64,000 nt of DNA from Asterochloris sp. CNOR1. Taxonomy: Eukaryota; Chlorophyta; Trebouxiophyceae; Trebouxiales; Trebouxiaceae. Below, piece after piece: positions 1 to 13,700 of this stretch (within the stretch, counting starts at the first letter, position 1; every line of letters begins with the position of its first letter). Position numbers and translations under genes: made by a program. Location: contig OZ017756.1 in the NCBI GenBank assembly GCA_963969365.1, positions 1-64,000 of the forward strand. Direction: 5' to 3'. The notes below the pieces were generated by a model. That model was not told the origin of the DNA, made no database searches, and saw nothing but the letters and a program-made list of their open reading frames with translations.

Positions 1-392
1 CCCTAAACCCTAAACCCTAAACCCTAAACCCTAAACCCTAAACCCTAAACCCTAAACCCTAAACCCTAAACCCTAAACCCTAAACCCTAAACCCTAAACC
101 CTAAACCCTAAACCCAAAACCCTAAACCCTAAACCCTAAACCCTAAACCCTAAACCCTAAACCCTAAACCCTAAACCCTAAACCCTAAACCCTAAACCCT
201 AAACCCTAAACCCTAAACCCTAAACCCTAAACCCTAAACCCTAAACCCTAAACCCTAAACCCTAAACCCTAAACCCTAAACCCTAAACCCTAAACCCTAA
301 ACCCTAAACCCTAAACCCTAAACCCTAAACCCTAAACCCTAAACCCTAAACCCTAAACCCTAAACCCTAAACCCTAAACCCTAAACCCTAAA
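1..392. repeat. Telomere, CCCTAAA repeats
   Basis: This is 56 head-to-tail CCCTAAA units in strict 7-nt phase. All are perfect except one CCCAAAA unit at 113-119. The C-rich strand runs 5' to 3' into the window, so base 1 lies at or near a left chromosome end. TTTAGGG is the typical telomere of land plants and many green algae, which supports the organism assignment. Confidence 0.98.
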
Positions 393-560
393 CCCTGAAC
401 CCTGAACCCTGAACCCTGAACCCTGAACCCTGAACCCTGAACCCTGAACCCTGAACCCTGAACCCTGAACCCTGAACCCTGAACCCTGAACCCTGAACCC
501 TGAACCCTGAACCCTGAACCCTGAACCCTGAACCCTGAACCCTGAACCCTGAACCCTGAA
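393..560. repeat. Variant telomeric block, 24 x CCCTGAA
   Basis: There are 24 consecutive perfect CCCTGAA units (TTCAGGG on the G strand), in the same 7-nt phase as the flanking canonical repeats. The block has no interspersed canonical unit. It looks homogenised, either by slippage or recombination or by synthesis from a variant template, rather than built by random point mutation. Confidence 0.97.
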
Positions 561-605
561 CCCTAAACCCTAAACCCTAAACCCCATAACCTAAAACTTA
601 AACCC
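561..605. repeat. Inner telomere boundary
   Basis: Three canonical CCCTAAA units (561-581) follow the variant block. About 24 bp of degenerate telomere-like sequence then grades into unique DNA. This is the proximal edge of the telomere. Confidence 0.9.
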
Positions 606-1761
606 CAGCCTGCCTCAAGCCTGCCATGGCACAGTGTACATGCCTGCAGTGCATGCCTACCTGCTCTGCATGGCTGCCTGTGACAAACAGGTGGGCCGAG
701 CGCAACCGCCAACTGTGGGAGCCCATTGCACCATCTCCTGTTCATAACAAAGTTGGTGTAGCTAAATGTACAGATTGTAAGCAGACTTTCGTTGTGCATG
801 GTCGATCAATACAGAGAGAGTTGTGTTGTTGCATGCATGGGCTGGATGGCTGCTCTGCCAAAGGCACACATCAAAGCACCTGCCACATTCATTGCCTTTT
901 CTATTCTCCCGTTGCTACCCATGTGCACATCCGGTTAGTGATTGAACCAGCAGCTGCTGATTCAATGGCCAAGGCTTTGGTGCGGCCAACTTGTTGGCTG
1001 CGATCTGTGGTACCAGACCGGTCTGCTGGCAGCCTCATGATCTGCGGTGCTCTGGAGCTGACCAGAGGTGCCAACTCTGCCGGCCTGCACAGACGCATTA
1101 GAGACAGCAGTGGCAACAACAAGGAGGTGGCGGCTGCTGTGGGGTGTGCCTCCAGCGGCAATCAGGGGAAGGCAGGCACAGAGGCCGAACCAGAGCAATA
1201 TCACAACAGCAGCATCACAGCAGTAGCACTGCAGGTGGCAACAGAGCGGCAGAGCTTTCAGAGGTTGCGGCAGAGCTAAAACATTGAGGGCAATGTTCAT
1301 GATTTCAGGATGACGCAGCGCCATGGCAGGCACTGGCAATGCTCATGCGCACATCGAAATCTTTGTAAACTTCTCTTGTTTCTAATCCCAATCATCTGCC
1401 CGTGGTGTTGCGGCAATAGGCATGAATTCTACTGTCAGCAGCTGCAGTTGCTGCAGGTTTGCTGGAAGTTTTTCCACTCTGCACCTTGGTTTTTCTGTGG
1501 TTTGAACATCTTTCCCACTTACATCCATCTGAAGGCATCACTTGTGCAATAAGATATTGCTTTTCATGTAGCAACCTGCCATGATGATGCTGTGATGATA
1601 GTTGTGTACACATGTCAGTAATTGTTCAGGACATCTGACTCCTAGGGGTTCACAAGACAAGACCCAATTGTCATGGGGGTTGTCACATTGATCTGCCCTC
1701 ATGTACTGAACTGCACATTATGTCAGTGAGTTGAGTGAGCCCAGCAGGACAAAGTCCAGCA
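606..1761. other. Subtelomeric stretch without a convincing gene
   Basis: An open frame runs 626-1279 (+) and overlapping frames run on the minus strand. None has a recognisable domain and composition is Cys/His/Ser-rich without a metal-binding spacing I recognise. The part next to 1761 is the NUP205 3' flank; a TGTAA polyadenylation motif on the minus strand lies at about 1518. I see no subtelomeric repeat family or mobile element here. Confidence 0.5.
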
Positions 1762-4700
1762 CTACTCAAGTAGTTCTGTGGTGCGCTGTGCAAGGTGTTG
1801 CACTCCACTTTCAGGCAATTGCCTCAGCCCAGGCAGCAAATTGATGGTCAGCCGCTCCCTGAGCTCGTCAAAGTCCCTCTCAGCCAGCCTGCCATCCTTG
1901 AACCTCAGGTTATGAAGCAAGATGGCCAAAATGGTGCGAATAAGCCGCAGAGCGAGTTGAACCTTCAGCACAGGAAGGAAGAATGAGCCACAGTGAATTG
2001 GATGGGTCAGTGTGGTAGCACCAGAACTGTAGCTGTGAAGCAGACGTTGCGCTACGCATTTCATAACGCTGGATTTGACATAAGGCTCCAACAGGGCAGG
2101 CTATCAAGCACAGTGGTGAGCTCTAGCACAGCCCATGGTTCGATCTGCAAAGCATTGCATGTCGCAGGGTGGCAGCTGCAAAGCTACAACCAGGGAGTCA
2201 AAGCCCCAGGCAAATCTAAGCTGATGCAAGGCACTCCTCAGAGCTCGTCTCTCACATGCCACTGCCTCAGGGAGTGCACTACTGCTGCAGCAATAAAGCA
2301 TTCTCCCATGCATCAACATTGCGGCTCAAGCACAGGCGCTTTCAGGCGGCTGCCTCACCTGCCGCTGCCTCAGGGATACAGCATTGCTGCAATAGCTCCA
2401 GCTGCCAGGCATCAACACATGGGCGCAGGCATCCTTGGTTGGCAGGTCAATGCCTCACCTGCCGCTGCTTAAAGGAGCGCAGTGCTGCGGCCCGCACCAC
2501 AGGTGGAAGCCTGCTCTGCGCAGGGGGTCCGCCTGAAGCTTGCAGCACCAGGGCTGTGCTGGTGGGAGCCTGCTGCTGTGTCTGCCCCATGTCAGCATGT
2601 AGTTCGGGCAGCCAAGCATCCTCCTTTGCGGACCTGTAGTCCCTGTAGGCCTGCTCCAGCATGTCTGTCAGCCCTGTAGCCATGCAGGTGTGGTGATCGT
2701 GAGGTAAATAGAGGTCAGGACCTCCTCACCAGGAGGTGTAGACCTGAGAGCCAATCAAGCATGTCTGTGAGCCCTACAGCCATGCCAGTGCAACAGTGCC
2801 CTATACGGGGCTGGCCACAATGTAAGTTGTGTGTGGAAAATTGGCATATGACCCTGCAGCCATTTCCTCAAACAGTGTGGGGCTGCCAGGAAGCAGAGCC
2901 TGCCGCCAGCCCCACAACTTATATCAAAGTAGCCAGGCCTTGCTGCCCCTAGACATGCAGTGTAAATGAGCAGCCCCCCCCAACTGTGACCTCTGCCGAT
3001 GCATTGGTGCAGGACACTCAGGGTGCCTACCCAAAAGAGTGGGCAAGGCCTGCTGCCCAGCATCCCCCCACCGCGCGGGGTACACGAGTTGCCCCTCCCC
3101 TGCCATGACCTCTGCAAGTAGGTACTGGGCCAGAGCCCGCCGCAGTTTGAGCAGTTGGCAACGGGCCTCCGCGCAAGACAGCTCGTCGTTCGTAAGATTG
3201 TCTTCGTGAGCAGCCAGCACTAGGGCAGGGGTGCTCAAGGAGGCGTCCTGGATACTGCCAGGCTCACGGGCTGCCAGCACCTGGAGAGCAAGGGCAGTAA
3301 CGTGTGATATCAAGCTTCCAGCACAAGGAATGGATTTCTCAGAGTGGACACAGGGAATCCCAGACATGACCAGAGCCCTGGAATGACTCTGGGGCAGGCA
3401 TGGCAATCGTGGCGGCATCTCGGAAAGGGGCACCACATGCAACCCTGATGAACAAAGGACTGCCACAAGGTAGCTGCCGAACAACTGCTCTTTAAGGAAC
3501 AGATGGCGCCCTGCAGAGTGCCAGCCGAATTGCAACAGCATCCATCGTGAGCAGGCCTGGCAAAGTGGCCGCACCTGGAAAAGGTTGTGGGCTGCCCCTT
3601 GCAGCAGACTCCGCGCCGATAAATCCTGTGAGTGCTGTATGGCGGCGCCCAGCAGGAGCGCCAGCTCGGCCACTTCCGCCTGCATGGCAGGTAGGCGTGT
3701 GTTACAGGGGCATTGTGAACCCATCACTGTAGGATGAAGCCTGCATTAAATTGACAGGAGGACCCATTCAGCGCCTTTGTTTGCACAGCAAGTGATTGCA
3801 ATGAGCTGACACAACATAAGTGACAATTTTCAATCTGCAAAAAAGGATGCCGCATTTCACAGGCAATGGTACTGATTGGCACAAAAAGGCAGTAGCCTGA
3901 GCTGCAATGCTGGAGAGGAAGCTGGGAAAGTGGGAGGAGAGCATGTAAGGTTGCATGGCAGCTGCCCCAGAAGGACATTAGGCAGCCTGATATGCAATTG
4001 GGGGGTCAGTACAGCAGACTGGAGAGTGCGCCGGGGTGCACAATGACACACAACATTTTCTGTCTGGGCTGCATCAGGCTCTGCTGATTCACAGCCCATT
4101 GTCAGGCAGTATCCAGTCTCCAGGCAGATTGCAGTGCAATAACCGACAGCCCCGACAATGGGACCTGGCTGTGCAGAGCGCTACCCAATGCCATCATGTC
4201 AAGCAACCTCATCTATGCTGCGATGGAAGGCGCTGTGCAAACTCTGTGCCAGGGCTGGAGGCAGCCAACAAGTCCGTATAGCACCCACTTGCTGGGGCCC
4301 AGGGCGCCACCCGTTCCTATCGTGCCAGGAGGCCTCATCAATGCTGCGCTGCAGGGCACTGTGCTGGCACTGTGCAAAGTAGGCAGCCTGTGCCACCACA
4401 TCGGCGCTCTCCTTCAGGGCAGTCACCAGGCCCATGACCAGCTGCAGGACGCGGCGCAGCACCTCGCTGATGCGGAAGTGCAGAGAGACGGCAGCAGTGG
4501 TCCGACTGTACCCATCCGGCTTCAGCAGAGTGGCCTGCAAAAACAGAGCCCCTGGCTTCAGCAGACTCGCCCACAGTACTTGTGCTTTTTTGATGGGGCA
4601 GGGTGCAGAGCTGCTGATCACCCCGGCGCCTGTCCGGCTTCAGCAGGGATGCCTACATGTGAGCAGCAAGTAGTTGTACTGCTCTTTTTGTCAACTGACC

Positions 4701-7700
4701 ATGGGTGCTTTGTGCAATGTCCCATATGCTGTTGCATCGCTGCCAGACATGGCTGTCAATTGCCAGGCTGCGCATCGACAACAGCTGGTCCAGGCTGTGC
4801 CAATTCAGAGCTTCTAGCAAGATGGGCTTTGAGTCAAGTAATGGCACGTGCCACATGCAGGTCAGGACATTGCTGCCCGACGGCACAGATGCTGCGTCTG
4901 GCTGAGCCTGCTGCTGGTCTCATCCATATGGCTTCAGGGCGCCATAAAAAGGTCTTGCTTTACAAAACTGCGTCAAATTTGGCAGTGCTGCTCACCTGAT
5001 TGGCAGCCAGCCTGGCAATGGGCTGCAGCAGCACAAAGTGCTGGGCAGCCTGCCGCACGCTGGCAGGGGGACCGGCATGGCTCAGCTGGGACAGCAGGTC
5101 CAGCTGATTCTTGACCACCTCCAGGCCGCGGGCGCCCTGCAGAGACAGCGCAGGTTAGCATGTGTCATTAGGTAGGGGGAGCCTCACATTGTTGAAGCCA
5201 CAGGTGCCCGTCGGTAGGTTTGCCATTGAAACACATGCAATACAAGGGGCTGCAGGAATGTTGGGCAGTGCTTGTGCCTCAAGAAGCGTGCTTGTCCAGC
5301 TCCAGGCCAGCATTACTCCGCAGGCGTGCTGGAGCTGTTGGATCAGCACCACAAACCTTAGCCCACCTCGCGGCTGCGCAGCGTCTCGTGGGCGTGGTTG
5401 ACCAGGTCCTCCAGGATCTGCCCAGGCACCTGGGCATGGTACAGGCACTGCGCCACCGTGACGCCCATGTCTGCGGCTGTCAGTGCAGTCAGCAGCGTCA
5501 GAGCCAGTGTGCGCAGCACCTGCAGGGCAAACATGCAGTTTCAGCAGATCTGAAATGGCTTAGCATGTGTCCAGGCACCCCTATCTCTGGGGCCATCAGC
5601 CCAGTCTTCAGCGAGAGCGCAGATGGGCACAGCGCCTGCAAAGCAGAGCAGCAGATCTGGCTGATGGTGAGGTGATTGTGCCCAGATGCACCCGCATCTG
5701 CATTCCTGAGGCAGTCAGCAGTGTCACAGCCACTGTGCACATTGCTGCAGAGCAGAGCACGGGGGCGCATGGGCACAGGCATGTCCGTGGCCGTCAGGGC
5801 AGTCATTGGCATTGTGGCTGACCCCAGAGTGCATGCAGGATGAAGGCGAAGTGTTGGACCCAGTAAATAACATCCAGAAAAAGTCCCTGAGATGCCCAAT
5901 CTCTGCAGATAAGCGGGTGATGGGGAGCTGTGCACCAACAACCTCCTGCCTGCAGGCTTCCACCAGGCATTGCTGGCAACATGCTGACTAGCCTGCAAGC
6001 GTCATGTCCTTTGCTGGTTCGCTATGACTCTTTCATGCATCCATCCCGGCGGCCGGCGGCGGCCCGCCCCAAGATCTGGTGAGCTGCCTGACCTTGCTGG
6101 CTGAGAGCTTGTTTGGGCAGGACAAAAGCCCTGCAAGATATGTCACTGCAGGACAAGCCACCACAAGGCAAGCCACTGTGGGACAACGAATGTCATGATC
6201 TTGTCGGCTGGGGCTTCCTAGGCAGTTTGCCTTACCAGGTCAGATCCCTTGGCCCCTGCATCCTGGATGACGCGCACCAGCACGTCCCTGCAGGCCTCCA
6301 GCAGCTGAGAATTACCGCGACGTGTCTGCATGACCAGCTGCTCCTGCTGATCACTGCCAGGCCTGCCCAGACCTGCAGCATGCGACAAGGCTGCAGCTGC
6401 TGAGTGCAAGCAAGTGCACCACAAAGCATGAACATCCCAGAATCAGATGCTCCCATTTGTCAGCCCAGGCCTGGCCCCACTTGCGAATGAATAAATGAAC
6501 AGCTGCAGCAAGTGTATGCAATTGCACGAGGCGAAACCTGAGTCATGGAGGAGATCATCAGCTGGCAGCCACAGGGGGGCCCCACTCCTAAGCCTTCAGA
6601 TGCTCACCCCTGCAAGCATGAACAATGGCGCCTACCTTGCTGTGCAGAGCTAGCACGGGGCCCCTGGCACATGCGCAGGTAGCTGAGCAGGCTGCCATAG
6701 ATGGACAGGCGCAGCGCAGGCTCGCTGGGCCGCTTGGCCAGTTCGAGCAGGCCTCTGAACAGGTTGACCGCCTGCGCAGGGATCTGCACGCTCAGGAGGT
6801 CCGCCTGCGTCTGCATGGGCGCCAGGGAGCGCTCGTGCAACCGCCCCATGCAGACTTGCACCACCTGCAGTGCAGGAGATGCACAATCTTGGAGCCACAA
6901 TCCCTGGAAGATGGGTGAGGGGTGGCTTGACGCATCTCCAGCATGGGTGGTGGAAGGGAGTGCATCTGCAGGCAATGCATGCAGACCTGCACCACCTGCA
7001 GGGTGCACAGGCGCCTGTGGGCGCACTGCTGGAAGACAGCTGCTGCAAACAAGCAGGCCTGAACCACATGCAGCAGCAGGGCAGAGGTTGGCTGTGGCAA
7101 CAGATCAGCGCTTGTGTAGGTCCCGTACTTAGGGCTGCACTAGCCGCAGCACAGGGCAGGTAGGACTGAATATAAGACTGAGTGCACGCATGTGTGGGCG
7201 TCCCACTCAGAGCTGCACAGTCTGCAAGCCATGGTCTGGCATGGGTGAGTGCCTGCAGCCTCATACTCTGTTGTCTCTGCAGAAAATAGCAGGTTCCTTG
7301 AGACCCCAGTTGCAGCCTCATATATAGTCGTCACTGCAGATGATGGCAGGTCTGTCCACACCCGGTTGCAGCCTCACTCGATGCTGTCGCTGCAGATGGT
7401 AGCAGATATGTTCATACTGTAGGAGGCGCAAATGAGCCTGCTGAGAGAGGTGCTTAATTGCTCAGGACGAGGCCTTAGGAAAGCAGTGAATGGATGCAAA
7501 TGCAGGCAACATTCTCCATTGCCTCACTCTCTGACTGCAGGCACATCGTGCTTGAGTGAGGAGGCTAGGCAAGGAAGTTTTGCTGTCTAGCAGAGTCTTG
7601 CGTGTGCCAGCAGCAGCACACCAATGCAAGTGTGTCTTTGCAACTATCAACCACGCCGTGTGGGTGCTATTCACTCCCTGTACTCCAGGGGCTCCTGCTG

Positions 7701-10700
7701 GTCTTTTGGCTTGTGTCTTGCAGGCGCTAGCACAGCTTCCAGCTCCCCATTTGAGCCAGCTACTCAAGGCCAGCATTGCAAATGCCAGCAGATATGCAAT
7801 CTGCCACCTGTGCCAGTTGTGTGAGTGTACTTGGTTGCTCAGTCTCCAATGCAGCTTCCAGTGCTTCGTCCATCAGCTCGCGCACCACCTCAGTGCCCGT
7901 CACAGGAGCCTCCAGCTGCTGCCGCCTGCCCCGTGCCACTGAATCTAGCCGGTCAAACCTGCACCAGCAGGGGCCATCTTGACTGGAGAGCAGATCATTA
8001 GACCTGCAGCTGCAGACCCAGCCGAGCAAGGAGAGACTGCATCTAAATGGTCAAGGGCACCAGCAGGGGGCATGGCCTGCAGTCCACAGCAGGGTCAGGC
8101 TGAGCACCACTGGTCTTGCAGACAAACTCAACAGGCTCCGTGATGCTGATGCGACAAGGAGCAGGGCGCCAACAACCGCAACTGCTGCTCCCACCATCAC
8201 AACAGATGAGTTCCAGCACCTTGCCGGACTGCTTGACAACCTCCTCGGGTAGGTGTGTCCCTCTGAAGAGGTGAGCCGGACCTTTGCACGCCCTGCCAGC
8301 TTCATGGGCCGGGCCAGTGGCGCAACACAGCACCAGAAAGCAGCAAGCTTGGCAGCTGTTCAGCAGACTGGGATCATTCAAGCAAGCAAGTTTCTGAAGG
8401 GCGGCCCTTCACTGCTCTAGGGTTCTCTGCAGGGGTCAGCTGTTCATCACAGACATAGCACTATCAGCTGCGGTAGGCAGAGGTCTCTTGCAATCAAGCT
8501 CATAGATATTGCAAGATAGCTTAGCTAAGTGTGGGGATGCTGCTCGCAACTTGCCTGATCAGTGACTTCCTTAGCGACTAAGAAAACCTGAGAGGCCAAT
8601 CATGGGGGGGTTGAGGGTTTCCCAACTGTGTCTATGGGGATTGTAGACCCACCAATGTGTCAATGCTGTCACTGGAGAGCATGATGATCATTGATAGAAA
8701 GAGTACCCACCTCTGGGCCACGGCCAGCTCGGCCAGCAGACGCCAAGCCTGCACTGCCTTCAGCTGTGCAGCCGCGCACTGCAGCCAGGCATTGAAGTCT
8801 GTGGCATGCTGCAGCGCAAACTGACAGGCCGCCTGCAGCTCCTGCTCTGTTGCGCTGGGGCCGTTCAGGTTGCTGCTGTTCAGAGCCTGGTGCATCGCGG
8901 TACGCAGGCGCTGGGACAAGAGGTCCAGGTCGAACACTTCGTACCCCTCCTCTGTGAGCATGCCCACGCCGCCGCACTCGGGAAGAACAGGCACTTGGAG
9001 TAGGGTGTCCACTCCCAGCACCTGCATACAACTAACAACCAATCAGCGCAAGTGAGTGTGGTCAGGCAAAGTGCAACGAGTTGAGCTCTGCCTGCCCCTG
9101 CCGCAACAGGCCTCCGCCTATCAGTGAACAGTCTGGGAGCAGGGGTCTGCAACCCGCAGCACCTGCAGAGCAATGGCGCAGAAGCTTGTGTGATACAGGT
9201 TGGAGCAGGCTGCAGGGCAAAGCAGGGCTCATCCAGAGGGCTGTCCATTCTCAGCATGGACAGGGTTCAAGAGGCCTCAACGAGTTAAGCAGCCAGGCAG
9301 CGCCCGCTGCTGTGTCAACAGAGCCGGTGCAGGAGACCCAGAGCAGGGCGACAGACAGCATGTCCACATCGTTCTGTGAGCCTGTGTGTCGGCCTTTGGG
9401 AAGCTGTTGGACGCCATGTACATGCTTAAGACTAGTACGCTTGCAGAGCTTATGAGTAACAAGGAAAGAGGGGGCTGCAGCGGGTCACGACGCAAGAAAC
9501 GAGACTGGATACGACCCTTAAAAGATGCATGACCAGCTCAGCCTGCAAGAGAGGAGGGGCAAAGGATGCATGGTCAGTTTGACCTCAAGAGGACAGCATG
9601 GTACTGCAGGCAAGCAGCATCGCAGCCAGCTTGGCGGCAGCTGAGCTGGGCGTCAGCGCAGGACATTTTCACTGGCAGCAATGCTGAACACTGACCTTCT
9701 CCAAGTGCTGCCGAATAGCTGGCGACAGGTTGCTCAGGAGTGGGCGCGGCTGGTTCCAGTCCACCAGCCTGGGCAACACCTCAAGCATGCGGCTGCGGCT
9801 GGTGCCAGAGGGCGCACCTGCAGGAGCGGTGCAGAGACATTGTCGTGGCAGACTCATAGGCAATCTGCACATCCCTTGTCCAGCTATGGAGGGAGGGGCT
9901 GTGCTCAGCATGCCAGGGCAGCTGGGGGTATCACTGACTAGCGCTGCCCTCATTGTAGAATTGGCTCTGCTGAGCTGCAATGTGCCACGCCGAGGCCTGA
10001 GTGCAGCAGCTGGATGTCAAGCACCGCAGCAAAGCGCAGCTCTCCACTCAGCATGGAAAGCAGGTGGACCTGAGGCAGAAGGGGCTGCCTGACTGCAGCA
10101 ACCTGCTGTCTGGGCGCTGGTCCACTGAGACTGATCTGCAGAGATGCTGGCCTGCTCCCTTGCCTGCCATGCCTGTCAGATGGCGTGAGGTTGGCTAGCT
10201 CCCCCTGCTGGTCCAGCGGCGCTTACTATCGACAGCGGTTTGTTTGTCGTGCTTGAACACTATCCAGTCCCCTCTGTCAAAGATGTCGTGAGACACGAGG
10301 GTAGCAGGCTCAGCACTGTCTCTAGTCTCCCTGCATTTGTACAGAGACTCAGCAGGTGCAATGCTCACCGTCCTGGGTGTCGTCTGGCGGCAGGAACAGC
10401 TCTTGCAGCAGCTGCTTGAGCAGCGCAATGCTGGCAGACTGGGCCTTGGGTGCGCAGTGTAGCTCCAGCCCCAGGATCTGCAGCAGCCAGGCTTTCTGCA
10501 TGAAGTTTGTGCGGCAGCTGGCCTGGTCCTGCAGGGCAAAGGCAACACAGCTTTGATTGCCATATTGCAGTTCTATTCAGAATTTCATGTGTCATATGAA
10601 CAGAAGTTGTCTGAGCAAAGATGCATGCTTGTAGCATACCAGCCCCGGCAGCCCCACAAGACATGTGCAGAGAGCTCCACAGCTGTAATTGCAGCGGCCT

Positions 10701-13700
10701 TCCTGTCGCATCGTTGGTAGCTGGTGGCTTGGGTGCAGCGTGAACAGCATCTCAAGGGAATATATCACAACAGGAAGTCAAAGTGTCAAGCTGGACTGGA
10801 CTATCACCCTACAGGCTCCCCAAATTTTCTGCTGCAGACATCCACGTGCTGCTATCTAGTTAGAGAGCGTTGGCCGGAAAGTCAATGGGCTGCCAGACAC
10901 ATTTGAGACATCAAACCGCACCTGAGGCTGCTGCTTGAGGAGAACTACATCCAGGAGACCCATGAGGCCACTGAAGTCTTCCCTCAGACCTTGAAGTATG
11001 CTGCTACTGGTTTGGGCGGTTGCAGCCAGCTGGTAGATCAGCTTGAGGCAGGGCTCATGCATGGTGGGGTGGTCCAGAGCAAAGTCTGCAGAGTTGGCGG
11101 CATCTGCAATGACTGCCAAGCTGAGAGCCTCTGTTCCCAGCTGCAAGGAGCGCCCGGGACCTGCGGGCACCAGGCATGGTTTTCAGCAGAGGTGGTCGCT
11201 GCTAAGCTGACACCCTTGACGCCCAGCTGCAGGCTTTTGGCATGAGTGTCCAGCGGTAGCAGTCTGTCACCACCGCCAGCCTCGGAAACAGCCGTACTCA
11301 GCTGCAGGGACTTCTCCAGACCTGCAGGCACCAGGTGCTCTGGGCTGGTGTAGACAACAAAAATGCTCTGAATGCTGCAGCAAAACAGAATGTAGTGGAT
11401 GCCAGAGGCCGCCTGCTTACAGATCAAGGCCCCTTCTGCCATGCCTGGAGTAGTTCGTAGTATGTTAATGATGCTGTGTCAGATGCCAAGTCAGCATAAA
11501 GCCCAATTGAACCTGAGCAGCATCTGAGCTCTGCTTGCTCCTTGATGAATGCCGATAGATATGCTGATGCAGCAGAAGCACGCAAGCGCACACAGCACAT
11601 GATTGAGGCACACCACTTTAGCCCTGCTGAGTTACAAACTAGGAGAAGGCAGATGAGGGCTTAAAGCCATATATAGCCAGAAGGTCTTCGCAGCAGCCTG
11701 ATGAGCAAAAGTTGGTGCAGGCCCAGCAGGTACGCAGCCAGGACAGCGTGCACATCAGCCACCTTACAGTGCAGCAGCAGGTGCAAGCCGGCAGATGCAC
11801 AGGGTTAAGAGAGGCAGCCGGCACACCTGAGGGTCCCCGCTGCAGGTCAAAGCCCAGCAGCATGTGGGCAAAGCCAGGTGTTGACCCCTGCAGGCCGTCC
11901 AGCAGCAAGCCCAGCATGTTGGCAGCCAGCTGAACGTCCACAGGGCCCCCTTCTGCATTGTCTTCAATTAGTAGGGGGGTTGTGCCCTGGAAGGCCTCCG
12001 ACAGGCACAAGCTGAAAGCTTTGCAGATGTGGAACCAGTGGGCGCAGGCAGGGATGCCTGCACCACAGGAGACCGTCTGTCAGGCCGAGGGGGCGCTCTT
12101 CAAGCATTTTGCAGACCATGTAGTCAGGCTGCTCGCTGTACGGTGCTGTGCCTGATCCTGAGCATGACACGCTCAATTCTGGCTGCACAGCAATCGATGG
12201 TGACGGCCGAGAAACTCAGCAGGGAGGGGCATGGCCAGCTGCTGTCAACACCTGAACAGGGGGGAGCGGCAAGGATGCATGGCTCACTTGACACTGTGGA
12301 GTGCTGAAGCAGGATGTCAGCCAGGTTGCCCTGCCGCGCGCTGATCATGTGCGCCAGCTGGACAGTTGCGAGCTGGACTGCTGGGTTGATGCTGTAGCCC
12401 ACAAAGCTGAGCAGCAGGGGCAGACGGCGGGCGTCCACCTTCAACACCTCGTCCAGCAGCCGCGCATCTACAGCCAGCAGGCATGACTGTGGAGGTGCAC
12501 CGGGCAGCTGTGCCGGCTTTTTATAGAAAATTCAGTCTTGGTGCACTCATCTGCGCTGCCACCTTTATGCTCACAACACGTGCCAGCACAAGACGTCTTC
12601 TGCAAAAGAGGCAACATCCTCCCTTGTGACTGCCCAGCAGAACGGCAGCGGCAGAGATTAGGGCTCACACGAAATTGCGAGCACCCTGTCTGACCTTACA
12701 GTTCATAAGGCTTATGCGCATGGCAGGTCTGCTGATGATGCCGCTGACAGGAAACAGCGGGCTCACTTGTGCATCTCAGCTCGCGCAACAGCCACACATG
12801 GTCCTCCGTCAGGGCCATGCCAGCCTGCAGCAGCTTGAGGGCCTGCAGCAGGGCGGCCTCGAGGTCGGCCCCCTCCTCCCGAGCGTCTCGCAGCTGGGTC
12901 AGCTTGTCCACCCCCTGCCCGACCATTTTGAAGATGGGGGTCAGCACCTTGCTGCCACCTGAAGGCCATGGGATCAATGTGAACAATCTGAGGGCTTTTG
13001 TCAAGCAGGCAGAGAAGGCGCGGCCCAGACAAGGGGCCAGCTTGTTCACTGCTTGCTCAAAGTAGGCAGAAATGGCCATCACACCCAGCTGCCACTTGAG
13101 ATGCCATACTGACATCTCTGTGAGCTTACAGCAGCCTCTCTGCTGCCCCACTACGTCAAAATGGGCATCAACACCTGCAACAGCCCAGCAGGCCAAGACC
13201 TGCTTGTGAGGGCTGGAGAAAGCTATTGGCCATGACGCAGGTTCAGGCAGAATCTGCACCCTTGCCCCACAAGCAAAAAGGGTGTTGTAATGTAGGCAGA
13301 GAATGTGAGCCTTTGTCACTTCAGAGGCAGCACCACAGATACAGCTTTATGATGGCATACACAGCACTCCTCATCAGCACCAGTTTCATGTGAACTCCTG
13401 CCAGAGCCACATCTGTTGAAACAAGGCAAGCTTGAAACAAGATCCTGCCCACCTGTGAGCAGGTCAATGATGGGCAGCAGCCCTGGTGGGCATGCATCCC
13501 TGTGCTGTGCCAGCTGGTCCAGGGGCTGCGCCTCCATGACCAGCCGGACATGCTCCAGGCAGGCTGCATGCAGCTGCCACTTCTGACGCTCGTCCCTGCA
13601 GGCAGGCATGCACTGTGTTGCTCACAAGCCATGGCCAGTGCCAAGTGTGTGTCCTGCATCAAAGCTGCCACTCGAGGATGTATGGCTGCAGGAGCAGGGG

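Noticed and set aside
626-1279. 217-residue open frame next to the telomere
   Set aside because: Cys/His/Ser-rich composition with no recognisable domain or metal-binding spacing, overlapped by equally long frames on the other strand. Probably chance.
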